The position numbers and the translations under genes are program-made. Positions 7,768-14,820 of a stretch of DNA of 56,902 nucleotides are shown piece by piece. The stretch covers positions 1 through 56,902 of the forward strand of contig CAUJHX010000182.1 of NCBI GenBank assembly GCA_963204795.1. Reading direction: 5' to 3'. This stretch comes from Pseudomonadota bacterium (lineage in GTDB: Bacteria > Pseudomonadota > Gammaproteobacteria > Steroidobacterales > Steroidobacteraceae). Below the pieces are notes generated by a model. The model ran no database searches and had not been told where the DNA came from. It saw nothing but the letters and a program-made list of their open reading frames with translations. Within the stretch, counting starts at the first letter, position 1, and each line of letters opens with the position of its first letter.

Positions 7768-8961
7768 TCAGATGTTAACCTTGCTGTCGCCCTTGGCCGT
7801 CTCGAACGCAACGCGCAGCTCTTCCATGTAGTCCCTGGCGCGGTCCTTCACGCGCTGGGGAACCTGCCCGGAGAACTTGGCGCGGATGACCCGCCCGGCT
7901 TCCAGGCACTTTTCCATGAACAGAGGACACTTGTCCTCGTATGAACGCTTGGCCTCGTGCGAGGCCCAAGCGCCGTTGACATATGCGGCGCGGGCCGCGT
8001 AGAAGTCTCGGAGCGAGTCTTCGACGATGGCGCGGATCTCGCCGACGATGCCCTTATTGACGCCGCCCAGTGCGGCCTCGACGGCCGGGATCTCGGCCGG
8101 GTCGTTCCAGAGCACGTGCTTGAGGCACTCGACGTGCTCCAGGCCGACGCTGCTCGCGCCGTCCATCCAGGCGAAAGCCCGGAGAATGCTGAGCGCCTTT
8201 CCGACCTTGCGGTCGGAGACGTTGACCCCGACGCCTTCCAGGTTGACCTGGAGATCGGCGAGGGCCTCGAACACCGCGTCGTCCAGCCCGAGCGCGGCGA
8301 CCGCGCTCTGCGCGGCGGCCAGCTCGGTCAGCGTGATCGCTTGCAGCGCGGGTGCCGGCCGGTTGGCGGCGCGATCCTTGGCGAAGCTCAGCCTCGCCTT
8401 CCGGTCCTGCATGTAGCCCACGACGTGGGCGATAGCGAACCGGTCGCGCAGCGCCTTGAGCGAGTCGTCCTCGCCAAACTCGTTCGACGCGGCGAAGCAG
8501 GTAATGAGAGGGGACTTGTGCCCCTTGACCAGCCGCTCGTTCAGCCAGCCGAGGCAGCCGTTCAAGGTCGAGCCGCTGGCCTTGAAGATTTCGTCAGCGA
8601 AGGCGAAGGTCGCCTCCGTCATGTGGCCGTCGAGCAGCCACTTGTCCACGCCCTGCATGAACGAGGGGATGCACTTGTGCGCCAGCACGTCGGCCTCGGT
8701 GGCCTGGCGGCTGAGCAAGTACTCCCGGTAGACGACCGTGCCCGGATCGTCGTCGGTGAATTGCGCGGCCAGCAGCCGCGCCAGGAAGGACTTGGCCGTG
8801 CCGGGCGGCCCGACCCAGAGCGTATGCTCTCCGGTCAGCGTGGCCACGTTGGCCATGCGGATCACGTCCTCGCGCTCGTAGACGAAGCCGCCGAGGGCTC
8901 GCTCGTTCGCGAGAAGGCGCGAGCGGACACTCGCGACGTCAATGGGGGTGGGTTCGGTCAT
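7768..8961 (-). CDS. MoxR/RavA-type AAA+ ATPase
   Basis: A 397-residue AAA+ ATPase. Walker A GPPGTAKS lies at 51-58, Walker B FADE at 121-124, the sensor-1 Asn in AASNEFGEDD at 160, and LRDRF follows at 171-175. The combination of GPPG.AKS, FADEIFK, ..LNERL and ASNE is the RavA branch of the MoxR family, chaperone-like ATPases that work with VWA partners on protein complexes. The ATG at 8959-8961 follows a GAGAGAAACC leader sequence; a longer in-frame extension upstream crosses the 60-bp repeat and is unlikely to be translated. It heads the left minus operon. Confidence 0.92.
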   Translation of the reverse strand: MTEPTPIDVASVRSRLLANERALGGFVYEREDVIRMANVATLTGEHTLWVGPPGTAKSFLARLLAAQFTDDDPGTVVYREYLLSRQATEADVLAHKCIPSFMQGVDKWLLDGHMTEATFAFADEIFKASGSTLNGCLGWLNERLVKGHKSPLITCFAASNEFGEDDSLKALRDRFAIAHVVGYMQDRKARLSFAKDRAANRPAPALQAITLTELAAAQSAVAALGLDDAVFEALADLQVNLEGVGVNVSDRKVGKALSILRAFAWMDGASSVGLEHVECLKHVLWNDPAEIPAVEAALGGVNKGIVGEIRAIVEDSLRDFYAARAAYVNGAWASHEAKRSYEDKCPLFMEKCLEAGRVIRAKFSGQVPQRVKDRARDYMEELRVAFETAKGDSKVNI

Positions 8962-8971
8962 GGTTTCTCTC

Positions 8972-9031
8972 GGGTTCGGGTTCGGGTTCGTGGGGCTCAC
9001 CCCTAAGCGGCACCCTGGCGACTCCCCTGGG
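8972..9031 (-). repeat. 60-bp inverted repeat, left copy
   Basis: This is a perfect reverse complement of 10927-10986. Read towards the ATPase gene it contains the core GAGTCGCCAGGGTGCCGCT, then a GGGG-TGAG-CCCC mini-hairpin and three GAACCC units. It ends 11 nt before the ATG, so it forms most of the 5' leader of the ATPase mRNA. See findings. Confidence 0.9.
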
Positions 9032-9057
9032 AGCGGGTCACGGGCCGCATGTTTCGG

Positions 9058-9138
9058 TCGCACCGCGGGGAGTCGAACCCCTACGCTCGCGCACCCTGGC
9101 GGGCGCGCCACCCGGCGCCTTCTCGGCGAGCCAGTGCG
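9058..9138 (-). other. tRNA-like remnant or structure
   Basis: On the minus strand, a 7-nt acceptor-like 5' arm (9132-9138) pairs with 9059-9065, with one wobble. Just inside it lies a T-arm GGGG-TTCGACT-CCCC (9067-9081), followed by ACC at the 3' end. The D and anticodon arms are not canonical: only short stems CGCC/GGCG and CGGG/CCCG can be drawn. It could be a decayed tRNA or a regulatory RNA fold; it also contains a degenerate copy of the leader element (GCCAGGGTGC). Confidence 0.35.
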
Positions 9139-9163
9139 ATGGCGGGGCTAGCGCCCCGGGTGC

Positions 9164-9493
9164 CTACAGCTCGAAAGCGTCCTCGGGCGCTGCCTCGGGC
9201 TCCGACTTGCGCGCCGGCTCCACGTTGGCCGCCGCCGTGATCTCGGGCGTCACCAGCCCGGCCTCGACCAGCACCTTGGCGGGGCACCGGGCGATCTTGG
9301 AGCGTTGCTCGCCCGTCTTGGGGTCCTGCCAGACCTCCTCGTAGGCGAGCTTGACCTCGCCCCCGTTGTACTGGCGGAGTACCAGTCGGGTCCCGCGCGT
9401 CGGGCCAGACTTGTGCGCCCAGAACTTGTGGACGATCACGTCCAGGGCGGGATTGTAGGGGGTGCGGCTCGCGCCGCTACGCTTCGCTGCCAT
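9164..9493 (-). CDS. 109-aa protein with acidic EDAFEL tail
   Basis: Starts MAAKRSGASRTPYNPALDVI, preceded by GGAAGGA. The middle has beta-strand character (TRLVLRQYNGGEVKLAYEEV) and could be a small barrel. The end (PEAAPEDAFEL) is an acidic linker with the DPFxL-like tail. As the first leftward gene from the control core it is likely among the earliest expressed. An SSB-like or partner-docking role is only a suggestion from the tail. Confidence 0.7.
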   Translation of the reverse strand: MAAKRSGASRTPYNPALDVIVHKFWAHKSGPTRGTRLVLRQYNGGEVKLAYEEVWQDPKTGEQRSKIARCPAKVLVEAGLVTPEITAAANVEPARKSEPEAAPEDAFEL

Positions 9494-9531
9494 GGGTTCG
9501 GTCCTTCCGGCCTCGCGGGCCGCTTGCACTG

Positions 9532-9611
9532 CTGAGCGGCACCCTGGCGGGTCCCGCGCCGCCCCGGCCATCCCGGAGCGGCACCCCTAAGCGGCACCCT
9601 GGCGACTCCCC
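9532..9611 (-). repeat. Leader element copies (one complete, one partial)
   Basis: A complete minus-strand copy of the leader element (GAGTCGCCAGGGTGCCGCT core, then TAGGGGT) occupies 9583-9611. A degenerate second copy (CGCCAGGGTGCCGCTCAG) lies at 9532-9550, downstream in the same direction. Both sit between the AT-rich core and the start of the 109-aa gene, so they would be in its 5' untranslated leader. Confidence 0.8.
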
Positions 9612-9628
9612 CCTGGGGGCGGCAGCAG

Positions 9629-9698
9629 CGTTACCCTAATTGAGGTTATGGTAACGTGGTGAGCTATGTCGTTAACCTAATCCTAATTAGGGTAACGC
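9629..9698. promoter_or_regulatory. Divergent operator/promoter core
   Basis: This is the only clearly AT-rich stretch in a GC-rich region. Arm 1 (9629-9656) and arm 2 (9670-9698) are near-identical inverted copies of GCGTTACCCTAATT followed by GG(T/A)TTA-type bases and TAACG. Arm 2 contains the palindrome CCTAATTAGG (9682-9691). All genes to the left run left and all to the right run right, so divergent promoters with paired repressor or activator sites are expected here. Exact -35 and -10 boxes cannot be fixed by eye. Confidence 0.75.
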
Positions 9699-9720
9699 GC
9701 CGGGCGGCGCTCCCGCACGA

Positions 9721-9747
9721 GGAGTCGCCAGGGTGCCGCTTAGGGGT
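9721..9747 (+). repeat. Leader element, first rightward copy
   Basis: GGAGTCGCCAGGGTGCCGCT followed by TAGGGGT, ending 3 nt before the ATG of the first rightward gene. It mirrors 9583-9611 around the operator core. The GGAG at its 5' end is too far from the ATG to act as the ribosome-binding site, so the element probably acts as RNA structure or as a protein site. Confidence 0.8.
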
Positions 9748-9750
9748 ACG

Positions 9751-10314
9751 ATGACCTCGAAAACCCTGACCCCCGCCAGTCGCTCTGCCGCCCTTGCCGC
9801 CCTTGCGCGGCGCGACCTGGGCGCCTTCCTGGCGCCTGAGACTGACCGGTACGGCCGCCAGGTCGTACTGAGCGACGGCGCGCCCAAGGGCACCCAGCAA
9901 GGGTGCTGGGATCGCATGGGCGTCTTCGGCCGCCACGGCGGCCGGGTCGAGCTGGCCGCCCACCTGAAGGAAGCGGACGCATGGATCGTCCGCTACGGCA
10001 CCCGCCAGCCCGCGCCGGTCGCGGCGCCGGCCGCCGCCAAGCCCGCACCCTCCGCGCCCGCATATGTCGCGGCACCCGCCAGCGCGCCGGTCGCGGCGCC
10101 CCCGGCTCCGGCCGCCAAGCCCGCGCCCGTGCTCCCCCCGCCCCCGCCGGCGGTCGATCACCGCGCCGTCAAGTCGGCGCTCGCGCTGGTCGCCGGCTGC
10201 GCGACCGCGGCCGACCTGGACGCAGCGGCCGAGCTGCTGAACGCGGAGTGGCCCGAGGGCTGGCCGCGCTCGGTCGAGATGAAGTGGGATGCGGCCTTCC
10301 GCAAGGTCGCCTGA
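9751..10314 (+). CDS. 187-aa protein with Ala/Pro-rich hinge
   Basis: First rightward gene. The start ATG (9751) follows the leader element; an in-frame GTG inside the element (9733) is an alternative. An N-terminal globular part (to about residue 85, with DRMGVFGRHGGRVEL) is joined by an Ala/Pro-rich hinge (residues ~87-135) to a C-terminal helical part (VKSALALVAGCATAADLDAA, then a Trp-rich WPEGWPRSVEMKWD). The two-domain tethered layout suits a DNA- or protein-bridging factor. Function unknown. Confidence 0.75.
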   Translation: MTSKTLTPASRSAALAALARRDLGAFLAPETDRYGRQVVLSDGAPKGTQQGCWDRMGVFGRHGGRVELAAHLKEADAWIVRYGTRQPAPVAAPAAAKPAPSAPAYVAAPASAPVAAPPAPAAKPAPVLPPPPPAVDHRAVKSALALVAGCATAADLDAAAELLNAEWPEGWPRSVEMKWDAAFRKVA

Positions 10315-10332
10315 GCCCCGCCACCACTCCCC

Positions 10333-10424
10333 GTCGCGGGCCTCGGGAGCGGCAGCGCCGCACGAACCCCGAGCCCATGACCCGAGCCGTAGGGCGTAGC
10401 CCTGCCGCGCCCGAGGCCCGCGAC
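10333..10424 (+). ncRNA. Structured intergenic RNA candidate
   Basis: GTCGCGGGCCTCGGG (10333-10347) pairs perfectly with 10410-10424. After one A/G mismatch, GCGGCAG (10349-10355) pairs with CTGCCGC (10402-10408), giving a 22-bp stem. An inner AGGGC-GTA-GCCCT hairpin competes with its base. A 25-codon frame (10377-10454) overlaps it and ends in ATGA with the next gene; it has no ribosome-binding site and may be spurious. The fold fills the 136-nt gap between the first and second rightward genes. Confidence 0.5.
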
Positions 10425-10450
10425 CCCTTCCATCCGAGGACCCCCTTCCC

Positions 10451-10615
10451 ATGATCAAGCTCCCCCTGATGCACCGACGCCTGTCCCGCGACTACGCGGG
10501 GGTCGCGTACTTCCCTGGCTTCCTTCCCGCCGAGCGCCGCGCGCTGAAGCGCGCCCGCACCCGCCTGGAACGGCGCGAGGTTCGTCGCGCGCTCCGAAAG
10601 GACTTCGACGCATGA
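10451..10615 (+). CDS. 54-aa basic protein
   Basis: Begins MIKLPLMHRRLSRDYAGVAY and ends in an Arg-rich helix (RRALKRARTRLERREVRRAL). It overlaps the next gene as ATGA. Such a basic helix could bind nucleic acid. No family recognised. Confidence 0.6.
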   Translation: MIKLPLMHRRLSRDYAGVAYFPGFLPAERRALKRARTRLERREVRRALRKDFDA

Positions 10616-10770
10616 AACACCACCGTCACCCCGTTGCGCTCCGCGCGTTCCAATGGGAGCCCGCTGGAGATCGAGGCCGCGCGCGTCGAAGCCGCGCCCT
10701 CAAGCGAGCGACGGCCCGCGCTGCTCGCCGCGCGGCTCGCCAGGCCCTAGCCAGCGCGGTGAGCCCGTGA
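10612..10770 (+). CDS. 52-aa Arg/Ala-rich protein
   Basis: Starts MKHHRHPVALRAFQWEPAGD and continues as an Arg/Ala-rich basic helix. The start and stop overlap neighbours (ATGA, GTGA). Composition is close to what GC-rich non-coding frames give, so coding status rests on the coupling. Confidence 0.5.
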   Translation: MKHHRHPVALRAFQWEPAGDRGRARRSRALKRATARAARRAARQALASAVSP

Positions 10771-10955
10771 CCCGCCGCGATCTGCGCGCCCTGCGCGACG
10801 CCGCCGACGACGCGGCGGCCGACGTGCTCTGGCACTTGGAGCGCGACGGCGAGGCCCCAGCGCATGTGCTGGCGCACGCCGAAAGTCTGATGCGCGCCAT
10901 CGGCGCGCTGGCCGACGACCACGCCCCCCAGGGGAGTCGCCAGGGTGCCGCTTAG
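10767..10955 (+). CDS. 62-aa helical protein
   Basis: A GTG start over the preceding TGA. A helical acidic protein (TRRDLRALRDAADDAAADVL). Its last codons (QGSRQGAA) lie inside the 60-bp repeat, so the repeat's arrival probably set the present C terminus. Confidence 0.55.
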   Translation: MTRRDLRALRDAADDAAADVLWHLERDGEAPAHVLAHAESLMRAIGALADDHAPQGSRQGAA

Positions 10956-10986
10956 GGGTGAGCCCCACGAACCCGAACCCGAACCC
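10927..10986 (+). repeat. 60-bp inverted repeat, right copy
   Basis: Perfect reverse complement of 8972-9031. It contains the leader core, the GGGG-TGAG-CCCC hairpin and the GAACCC triplet repeat. It ends 18 nt before the ATG of the 370-aa gene, with the gene's own GGAGA ribosome-binding site placed between. It therefore gives two divergent major genes nearly the same mRNA leader. Confidence 0.9.
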
Positions 10987-11004
10987 ACCGGAGATCGAAC
11001 CACC

Positions 11005-12117
11005 ATGTCCAGCCGCATCGAAACCGCCGAGGCGCTCGTCGCCGACACGCAGGGCCGAACCATCGCCTACGAATGCGCGGGTCGCTACCCGTGCTTCAGG
11101 GGCGCCAGCCGCGCCGCGCTGAAGGATTGCTTCGAGCGCCACGGCTTCGCCGCCAGCGGTGCTCGCTTCGACACCACGGCGGAGAACGCGCTCTCCGAGG
11201 CGATCCAGCGCTACTCGCGCGTGGCCATCGCCAAGTACAGCAACCCCCGCTCGGCGTCCACGCTGAGCGTGACCGAGGTTCCAGTCGAAGCGGGCCACGC
11301 CCGCGCCTGGCTCGTCGAGTCGGTCGAGAAGAAGCCGGGCGAGCGCCAGCCGACCCGCACCCCGGGAGCACGCATCTTCCTGAGCGGCGACGACATTTAC
11401 GCCGCGCCGCCCGTGGACGGGCCGGAGATCCCGGCCTGCGCCAGCGTGGCCCGAGAGCTGCGCGCCGCCGCGGAGTGGCTCCAGACCACGGCCGACACTA
11501 CGGTCGTCTCGCGGGCCATGACCGCGGCCTACTCCGAGGCCGGCGCGTTCCCCTGGATCAACCGCGGCTCATATGTCGCGGCGGAGGGCCGGCCCGGAAC
11601 GGCGCGCCTGGTGGCGCTGATCACCGAGCTGCGGTCAACCTACTACGACAACGCCACCCGGTGCGGGCTGCGCTTGAGCGCAGTCCCGATCAAGTCGGGC
11701 GAAGAGCAGAGCGTCCAAGCCCTGGTGGACGCCGTGCTCGACGAAGTGTCCGGCAAGGTGGATCGCCTGGTCGGAAAGCTCCGCGACGAGTCGGAACGCA
11801 GCAACGTCCGAGCCTCGACCTACGCCACCCGGCGCGACGAGTGCCAGGAAGTGCTCGCGGTGATCAGCCAGTACCGCGGGCTGATGGGCGAGTGGGGCGA
11901 GCGCTTCGAGCGCTTCGCCAGCGACGCTGCCGGCGCATACAACGCGGCAGTGAGCGGGCAAAGCCTGGAGCTGCCCGAGTGGGCGGCCGACTACTCCTCG
12001 GCCACGAGCAGCGAGGAAGCAGACGCGGCGTGCCCCGTGCTGCCCGCCGCTCCGGTTGCGGAAGCGCCAGCCACCGTCGAGCCCGAGCCGAGCGAGCCCG
12101 ACCCCTTCGCGATCTGA
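11005..12117 (+). CDS. 370-aa early protein ending EPDPFAI
   Basis: The largest gene of the first rightward block and the counterpart of the leftward ATPase with respect to the 60-bp repeat. N-terminal sequence MSSRIETAEALVADTQGRTI; mixed alpha/beta to about residue 200, then long helices (VQALVDAVLDEVSGKVDRLV). It ends in a disordered Pro/Glu-rich tail, PEPSEPDPFAI. The tail is a strong copy of the acidic-DPFx(L/I) motif. The family is not recognised; a scaffold or replication-associated role is possible, not shown. Confidence 0.8.
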   Translation: MSSRIETAEALVADTQGRTIAYECAGRYPCFRGASRAALKDCFERHGFAASGARFDTTAENALSEAIQRYSRVAIAKYSNPRSASTLSVTEVPVEAGHARAWLVESVEKKPGERQPTRTPGARIFLSGDDIYAAPPVDGPEIPACASVARELRAAAEWLQTTADTTVVSRAMTAAYSEAGAFPWINRGSYVAAEGRPGTARLVALITELRSTYYDNATRCGLRLSAVPIKSGEEQSVQALVDAVLDEVSGKVDRLVGKLRDESERSNVRASTYATRRDECQEVLAVISQYRGLMGEWGERFERFASDAAGAYNAAVSGQSLELPEWAADYSSATSSEEADAACPVLPAAPVAEAPATVEPEPSEPDPFAI

Positions 12118-12129
12118 ACGGAGACGACC

Positions 12130-12393
12130 ATGACCAAAACCAAAGCATTCCGCCCGAGCCTGGCGAAACGCTACGCTCTGGCCCATACCGATCTGAAACG
12201 GACGGAGCAGCGCCTCGCTCTCCTAGAAGAGAGCCACGAGCGAATGCGGCAGACGACCACCGATGCCGGTGTCCGCGCCATCCAAGCCGAGCGTCGGGCG
12301 TCCGACCTCAAAGCGGAGAACGTGGCGCTACGGAAAGTCATCGCTGGGCTGGCCCAGGGGTTCGCTCTGCTCGCAGCAGAGGGGGGAAAGTGA
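12130..12393 (+). CDS. 87-aa coiled-coil protein
   Basis: MTKTKAFRPSLAKRYALAHT is followed by a continuous charged helix (LKRTEQRLALLEESHERMRQ and onward) with heptad-like leucines, then a more hydrophobic end (IAGLAQGFALLAAEGGK). Likely an oligomeric coiled coil. Preceded by GGAGACGACC. Confidence 0.7.
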   Translation: MTKTKAFRPSLAKRYALAHTDLKRTEQRLALLEESHERMRQTTTDAGVRAIQAERRASDLKAENVALRKVIAGLAQGFALLAAEGGK

Positions 12394-12446
12394 AGGCAGC
12401 GTGCGAGGCGCTCGGAGGGCTCGACGCCGACGAGGTGACGCCGTGA
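12390..12446 (+). CDS. 18-residue coupled microprotein
   Basis: The GTG frame (KAACEALGGLDADEVTP) overlaps the TGA of the coiled-coil gene, and its own TGA overlaps the GTG of the next gene. It may simply relay translating ribosomes across the gap, or encode a micropeptide. Confidence 0.45.
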   Translation: MKAACEALGGLDADEVTP

Positions 12447-12772
12447 GCCAGAGTGGGGAGCTGGCATGGATTCTCGCCAAGGAGCGTCCCGGCATGGCCG
12501 CGATTGCCCCCAAGGTTGCGCGAGCCCTGGTGCGCCACGCCAAGGCGCTGCACCGCCTGTACGAGCACAGGTGCAACCGCGAGCTGACGCTCGCAGAGCA
12601 GGGCATCGAGATCCGGCACGAGCGGTGGGTCGCGCGGCTCTGTGCAACCGTCGAGATCAAAGCCAAGTTCAACGGCGACCCGCGAGGGTTCCCGGTCAAG
12701 CTGCACTTCGGCGGGGACGACCAGCCCTACAACACATGGGGCGGGGCGTCGGAAGGATGGGGGATCGGATGA
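12443..12772 (+). CDS. Uncharacterised 109-aa protein
   Basis: A GTG start over the preceding stop. Helical N-terminal part (ELAWILAKERPGMAAIAPKV) with a basic, His/Arg-rich centre (ALVRHAKALHRLYEHRC), and a C-terminal beta-like segment (FPVKLHFGGDDQPYNTWGG). Function unknown. Confidence 0.7.
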   Translation: MSQSGELAWILAKERPGMAAIAPKVARALVRHAKALHRLYEHRCNRELTLAEQGIEIRHERWVARLCATVEIKAKFNGDPRGFPVKLHFGGDDQPYNTWGGASEGWGIG

Positions 12773-13008
12773 CGCCTGTGCGAGTCGAGTCTGTGCGGCG
12801 GCAAGTCGTTGGCGGAAACAAGGTTGTGGACCTATGCGTCAACGGACGGATCGTTGCGCACAGGCTCCGGCAGGTTCAGCCGCCCACGACCGAGCATCTC
12901 TGGCCGCCGGCGCCGCACTGGTGCGCCAGCGACGACGCCTATCTGCACGTCACGCGAGCACTCGATGCCGCTGGCGTGATCTGGTCCTTCACCACGAAAG
13001 ACGAATGA
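12769..13008 (+). CDS. Uncharacterised 79-aa protein
   Basis: Starts MTPVRVESVRRQVVGGNKVV, an all-beta N-terminal half, with a Trp-containing middle (LWPPAPHWCASDDAYLHVTR). The stop overlaps the next start. No family recognised. Confidence 0.65.
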   Translation: MTPVRVESVRRQVVGGNKVVDLCVNGRIVAHRLRQVQPPTTEHLWPPAPHWCASDDAYLHVTRALDAAGVIWSFTTKDE

Positions 13009-13238
13009 TGACCAAGAGCAAGTTTCTGGAAGCCTACGAGGCCGAGCTGCTGGCAAACCATGCGTGGGCGGCTGATGCGGGGCGGCGCGCGAAGTTCATG
13101 GCAGGCGTGCGCGACACGCTGACCGGGCACCGTGCGAGCTGGAACTTCGACGGGCCCAGTACCGTGGCGGCCTGGCGCGCCATCGGTGGCAAGGGCAAAC
13201 CGTCGCTCAAGGCGCTCCGTGATCTGAGGGACGAATGA
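13005..13238 (+). CDS. Conserved-looking 77-aa phage protein
   Basis: The pattern FLEAYEAELLANHAWAADAG, later STVAAWRAIGGKGKPSLKAL, matches my recollection of a small conserved protein in several proteobacterial phages. Its role is not known. Coupled on both sides. Confidence 0.75.
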   Translation: MMTKSKFLEAYEAELLANHAWAADAGRRAKFMAGVRDTLTGHRASWNFDGPSTVAAWRAIGGKGKPSLKALRDLRDE

Positions 13239-13447
13239 TCAAAGCCTTCGTGGACGAGGCGCAGAACGCCCGCGTGATCGTCCCGCACGACGCCGTGGCT
13301 AAGGATATGAGTAGCCACCCCTACGAGCGGCACATCACCGTGACCCACGAGGGCATCGTCATCGACATCGTGGTGGACGGCGAGATCGTCGAGTCCAGCT
13401 CCTGGGAACACCACGACCTGTTGGACTACGACCCGGAGGACGCATGA
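13235..13447 (+). CDS. Uncharacterised 70-aa protein
   Basis: Starts MIKAFVDEAQNARVIVPHDA; beta-rich with an acidic end (HDLLDYDPEDA). ATGA overlaps at both ends. Function unknown. Confidence 0.65.
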   Translation: MIKAFVDEAQNARVIVPHDAVAKDMSSHPYERHITVTHEGIVIDIVVDGEIVESSSWEHHDLLDYDPEDA

Positions 13448-13659
13448 CAACCCCGGAAGCGGCCCTGCGCCTGTTCGTGCAAACGATCAACGCAACCGGC
13501 GGGCTTACTCACGGCGAGAACCCGGGCGAGCTTGTGCCGGTCGCCGACGAGGACTGGCTCGATCTCGCTGAAGCATATCTCGCAGCGTGCGAGGCGCTCG
13601 GAGTCGAACCCGTCACACCGGGCGAGGAACATCCGCACGCACAGGAGGAACCCGAATGA
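13444..13659 (+). CDS. Uncharacterised 71-aa protein
   Basis: MTTPEAALRLFVQTINATGG is followed by a very acidic helix (DEDWLDLAEAYLAACEALG) and a Glu/His-rich tail. No motif recognised. Confidence 0.65.
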   Translation: MTTPEAALRLFVQTINATGGLTHGENPGELVPVADEDWLDLAEAYLAACEALGVEPVTPGEEHPHAQEEPE

Positions 13660-13976
13660 CTCTAAGTCTGACCTGCTCGCGGTGCGGCTGCCCCATATCG
13701 AAGACCTCTGTGGACTTCGGGATGGACTGCGCCAACGACTGCGCCCGCAAGCACGGAGCGAGCGTCGTGGCGCGCGAGCGGCCTACAGCAAAGACGCCCC
13801 GACACCCGCTGGACATTCTCATCAAGTCCGTGTCGGCGGCCATCGCCGCATATGACGCCAGCGGCGACCATCAGCACCAGGGCAGCCCGTGGCCGGGCGA
13901 CTGCCTGCGCTGTGCGCTCAAACCGTTCGAGACGGCTGTCAGAGAAGCGAGCCCGTCAGCATCTAGGAAGGCATGA
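13656..13976 (+). CDS. Zinc-binding 106-aa protein
   Basis: CSRCGCPI and CANDCARKH within the first 35 residues form a probable zinc site, with CLRC later. The C-terminal half includes HPLDILIKSVSAAIAAYDAS, a helix. Preceded by GGAGGAACCC. The specific role is unknown. Confidence 0.7.
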   Translation: MTLSLTCSRCGCPISKTSVDFGMDCANDCARKHGASVVARERPTAKTPRHPLDILIKSVSAAIAAYDASGDHQHQGSPWPGDCLRCALKPFETAVREASPSASRKA

Positions 13977-14401
13977 ACGCCATGCAGCAAGTCACCGTCG
14001 CTCACGTCGCCCTGTGCGACTGGTCCCGCCGACTCACGATTGCGATCCTCGAAAGCGAGGGCGTCATGCTCTACGAGTTCAGGTCGTACACATGGGAGAA
14101 CGGGGAGTGGTTCCCGTTCGCCTTCGGCCTGGCCGGGGAGCAGACCTGCGACGACAATGACTACCAGCGCGAGGTGCGCAACGGCAACGGCCTGGAGGTG
14201 CGTAGCCGTCTCAGTGCATATGCGCAGGACGTGCTGGCAGAGCTTCAGGCGGCCACGCCGGCCAACCCCGGCGACGTGCAAGGCGACGACGCCAGCTACC
14301 TGCGAGAGCGCTGGGGCATTCTCACCGAGGCTGCCTTCGATCTGGGCGTGCGAGTGCCGCCCGAGGTCGAGTGGCTCGTGGCTCACGAAGAGGTCGCCTG
14401 A
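13973..14401 (+). CDS. Uncharacterised 142-aa protein
   Basis: Starts MNAMQQVTVAHVALCDWSRR. A beta-rich half with FRSYTWENGEWFPFAF precedes a helical half (YAQDVLAELQAATP). No catalytic motif. Coupled to the preceding zinc-binding gene by ATGA. Confidence 0.7.
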   Translation: MNAMQQVTVAHVALCDWSRRLTIAILESEGVMLYEFRSYTWENGEWFPFAFGLAGEQTCDDNDYQREVRNGNGLEVRSRLSAYAQDVLAELQAATPANPGDVQGDDASYLRERWGILTEAAFDLGVRVPPEVEWLVAHEEVA

Positions 14402-14404
14402 CGC

Positions 14405-14806
14405 ATGGGCATCACGATCAACCACTTCACTCACACGTTCCGGCGCGCTGCCGCGCCGAACGAGGAAGAGGCCCAAGCGCTGTACGGTGTGCTGGAGCAG
14501 GGGGACGAGGTTGACGTGTGGGGCGTTTACCCCGTCACGCGCGGCGCCATCAACTGGATGGGCTCGCACCCCCGGAGCATGTACGGGGAGCCCGAGGAGA
14601 AGACCAGCTGCCTGAGCAACGAAGCCACCGGCTACTTGGTGGTCTACGTGTCGCAGGATCGAGGCTTCGCCTTTTGGGGGGAGGAGGGCCGGAAGGAGTA
14701 CGAGCGGGACTGCCGCGAAGCTGCTCGGCGGTCCTATCGAGACTTCTGCGCACTGATCGGCCGGCTGATTCAGGCCGACGAGATCCTCGCGCGTCACTGC
14801 CGTTAG
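14405..14806 (+). CDS. Uncharacterised 133-aa protein
   Basis: MGITINHFTHTFRRAAAPNE is followed by an aromatic-rich alpha/beta sequence (GYLVVYVSQDRGFAFWGEEG) and a charged helix. No known family by eye. Confidence 0.7.
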   Translation: MGITINHFTHTFRRAAAPNEEEAQALYGVLEQGDEVDVWGVYPVTRGAINWMGSHPRSMYGEPEEKTSCLSNEATGYLVVYVSQDRGFAFWGEEGRKEYERDCREAARRSYRDFCALIGRLIQADEILARHCR

Positions 14807-14820
14807 AACCGGAGACGAAC

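Noticed and set aside
10377-10454. 25-codon frame (MTRAVGRSPAAPEARDPFHP...) ending in ATGA with the next gene
   Set aside because: No ribosome-binding site and it lies within the strong stem structure; the DPF inside it is not C-terminal. Left as uncertain.
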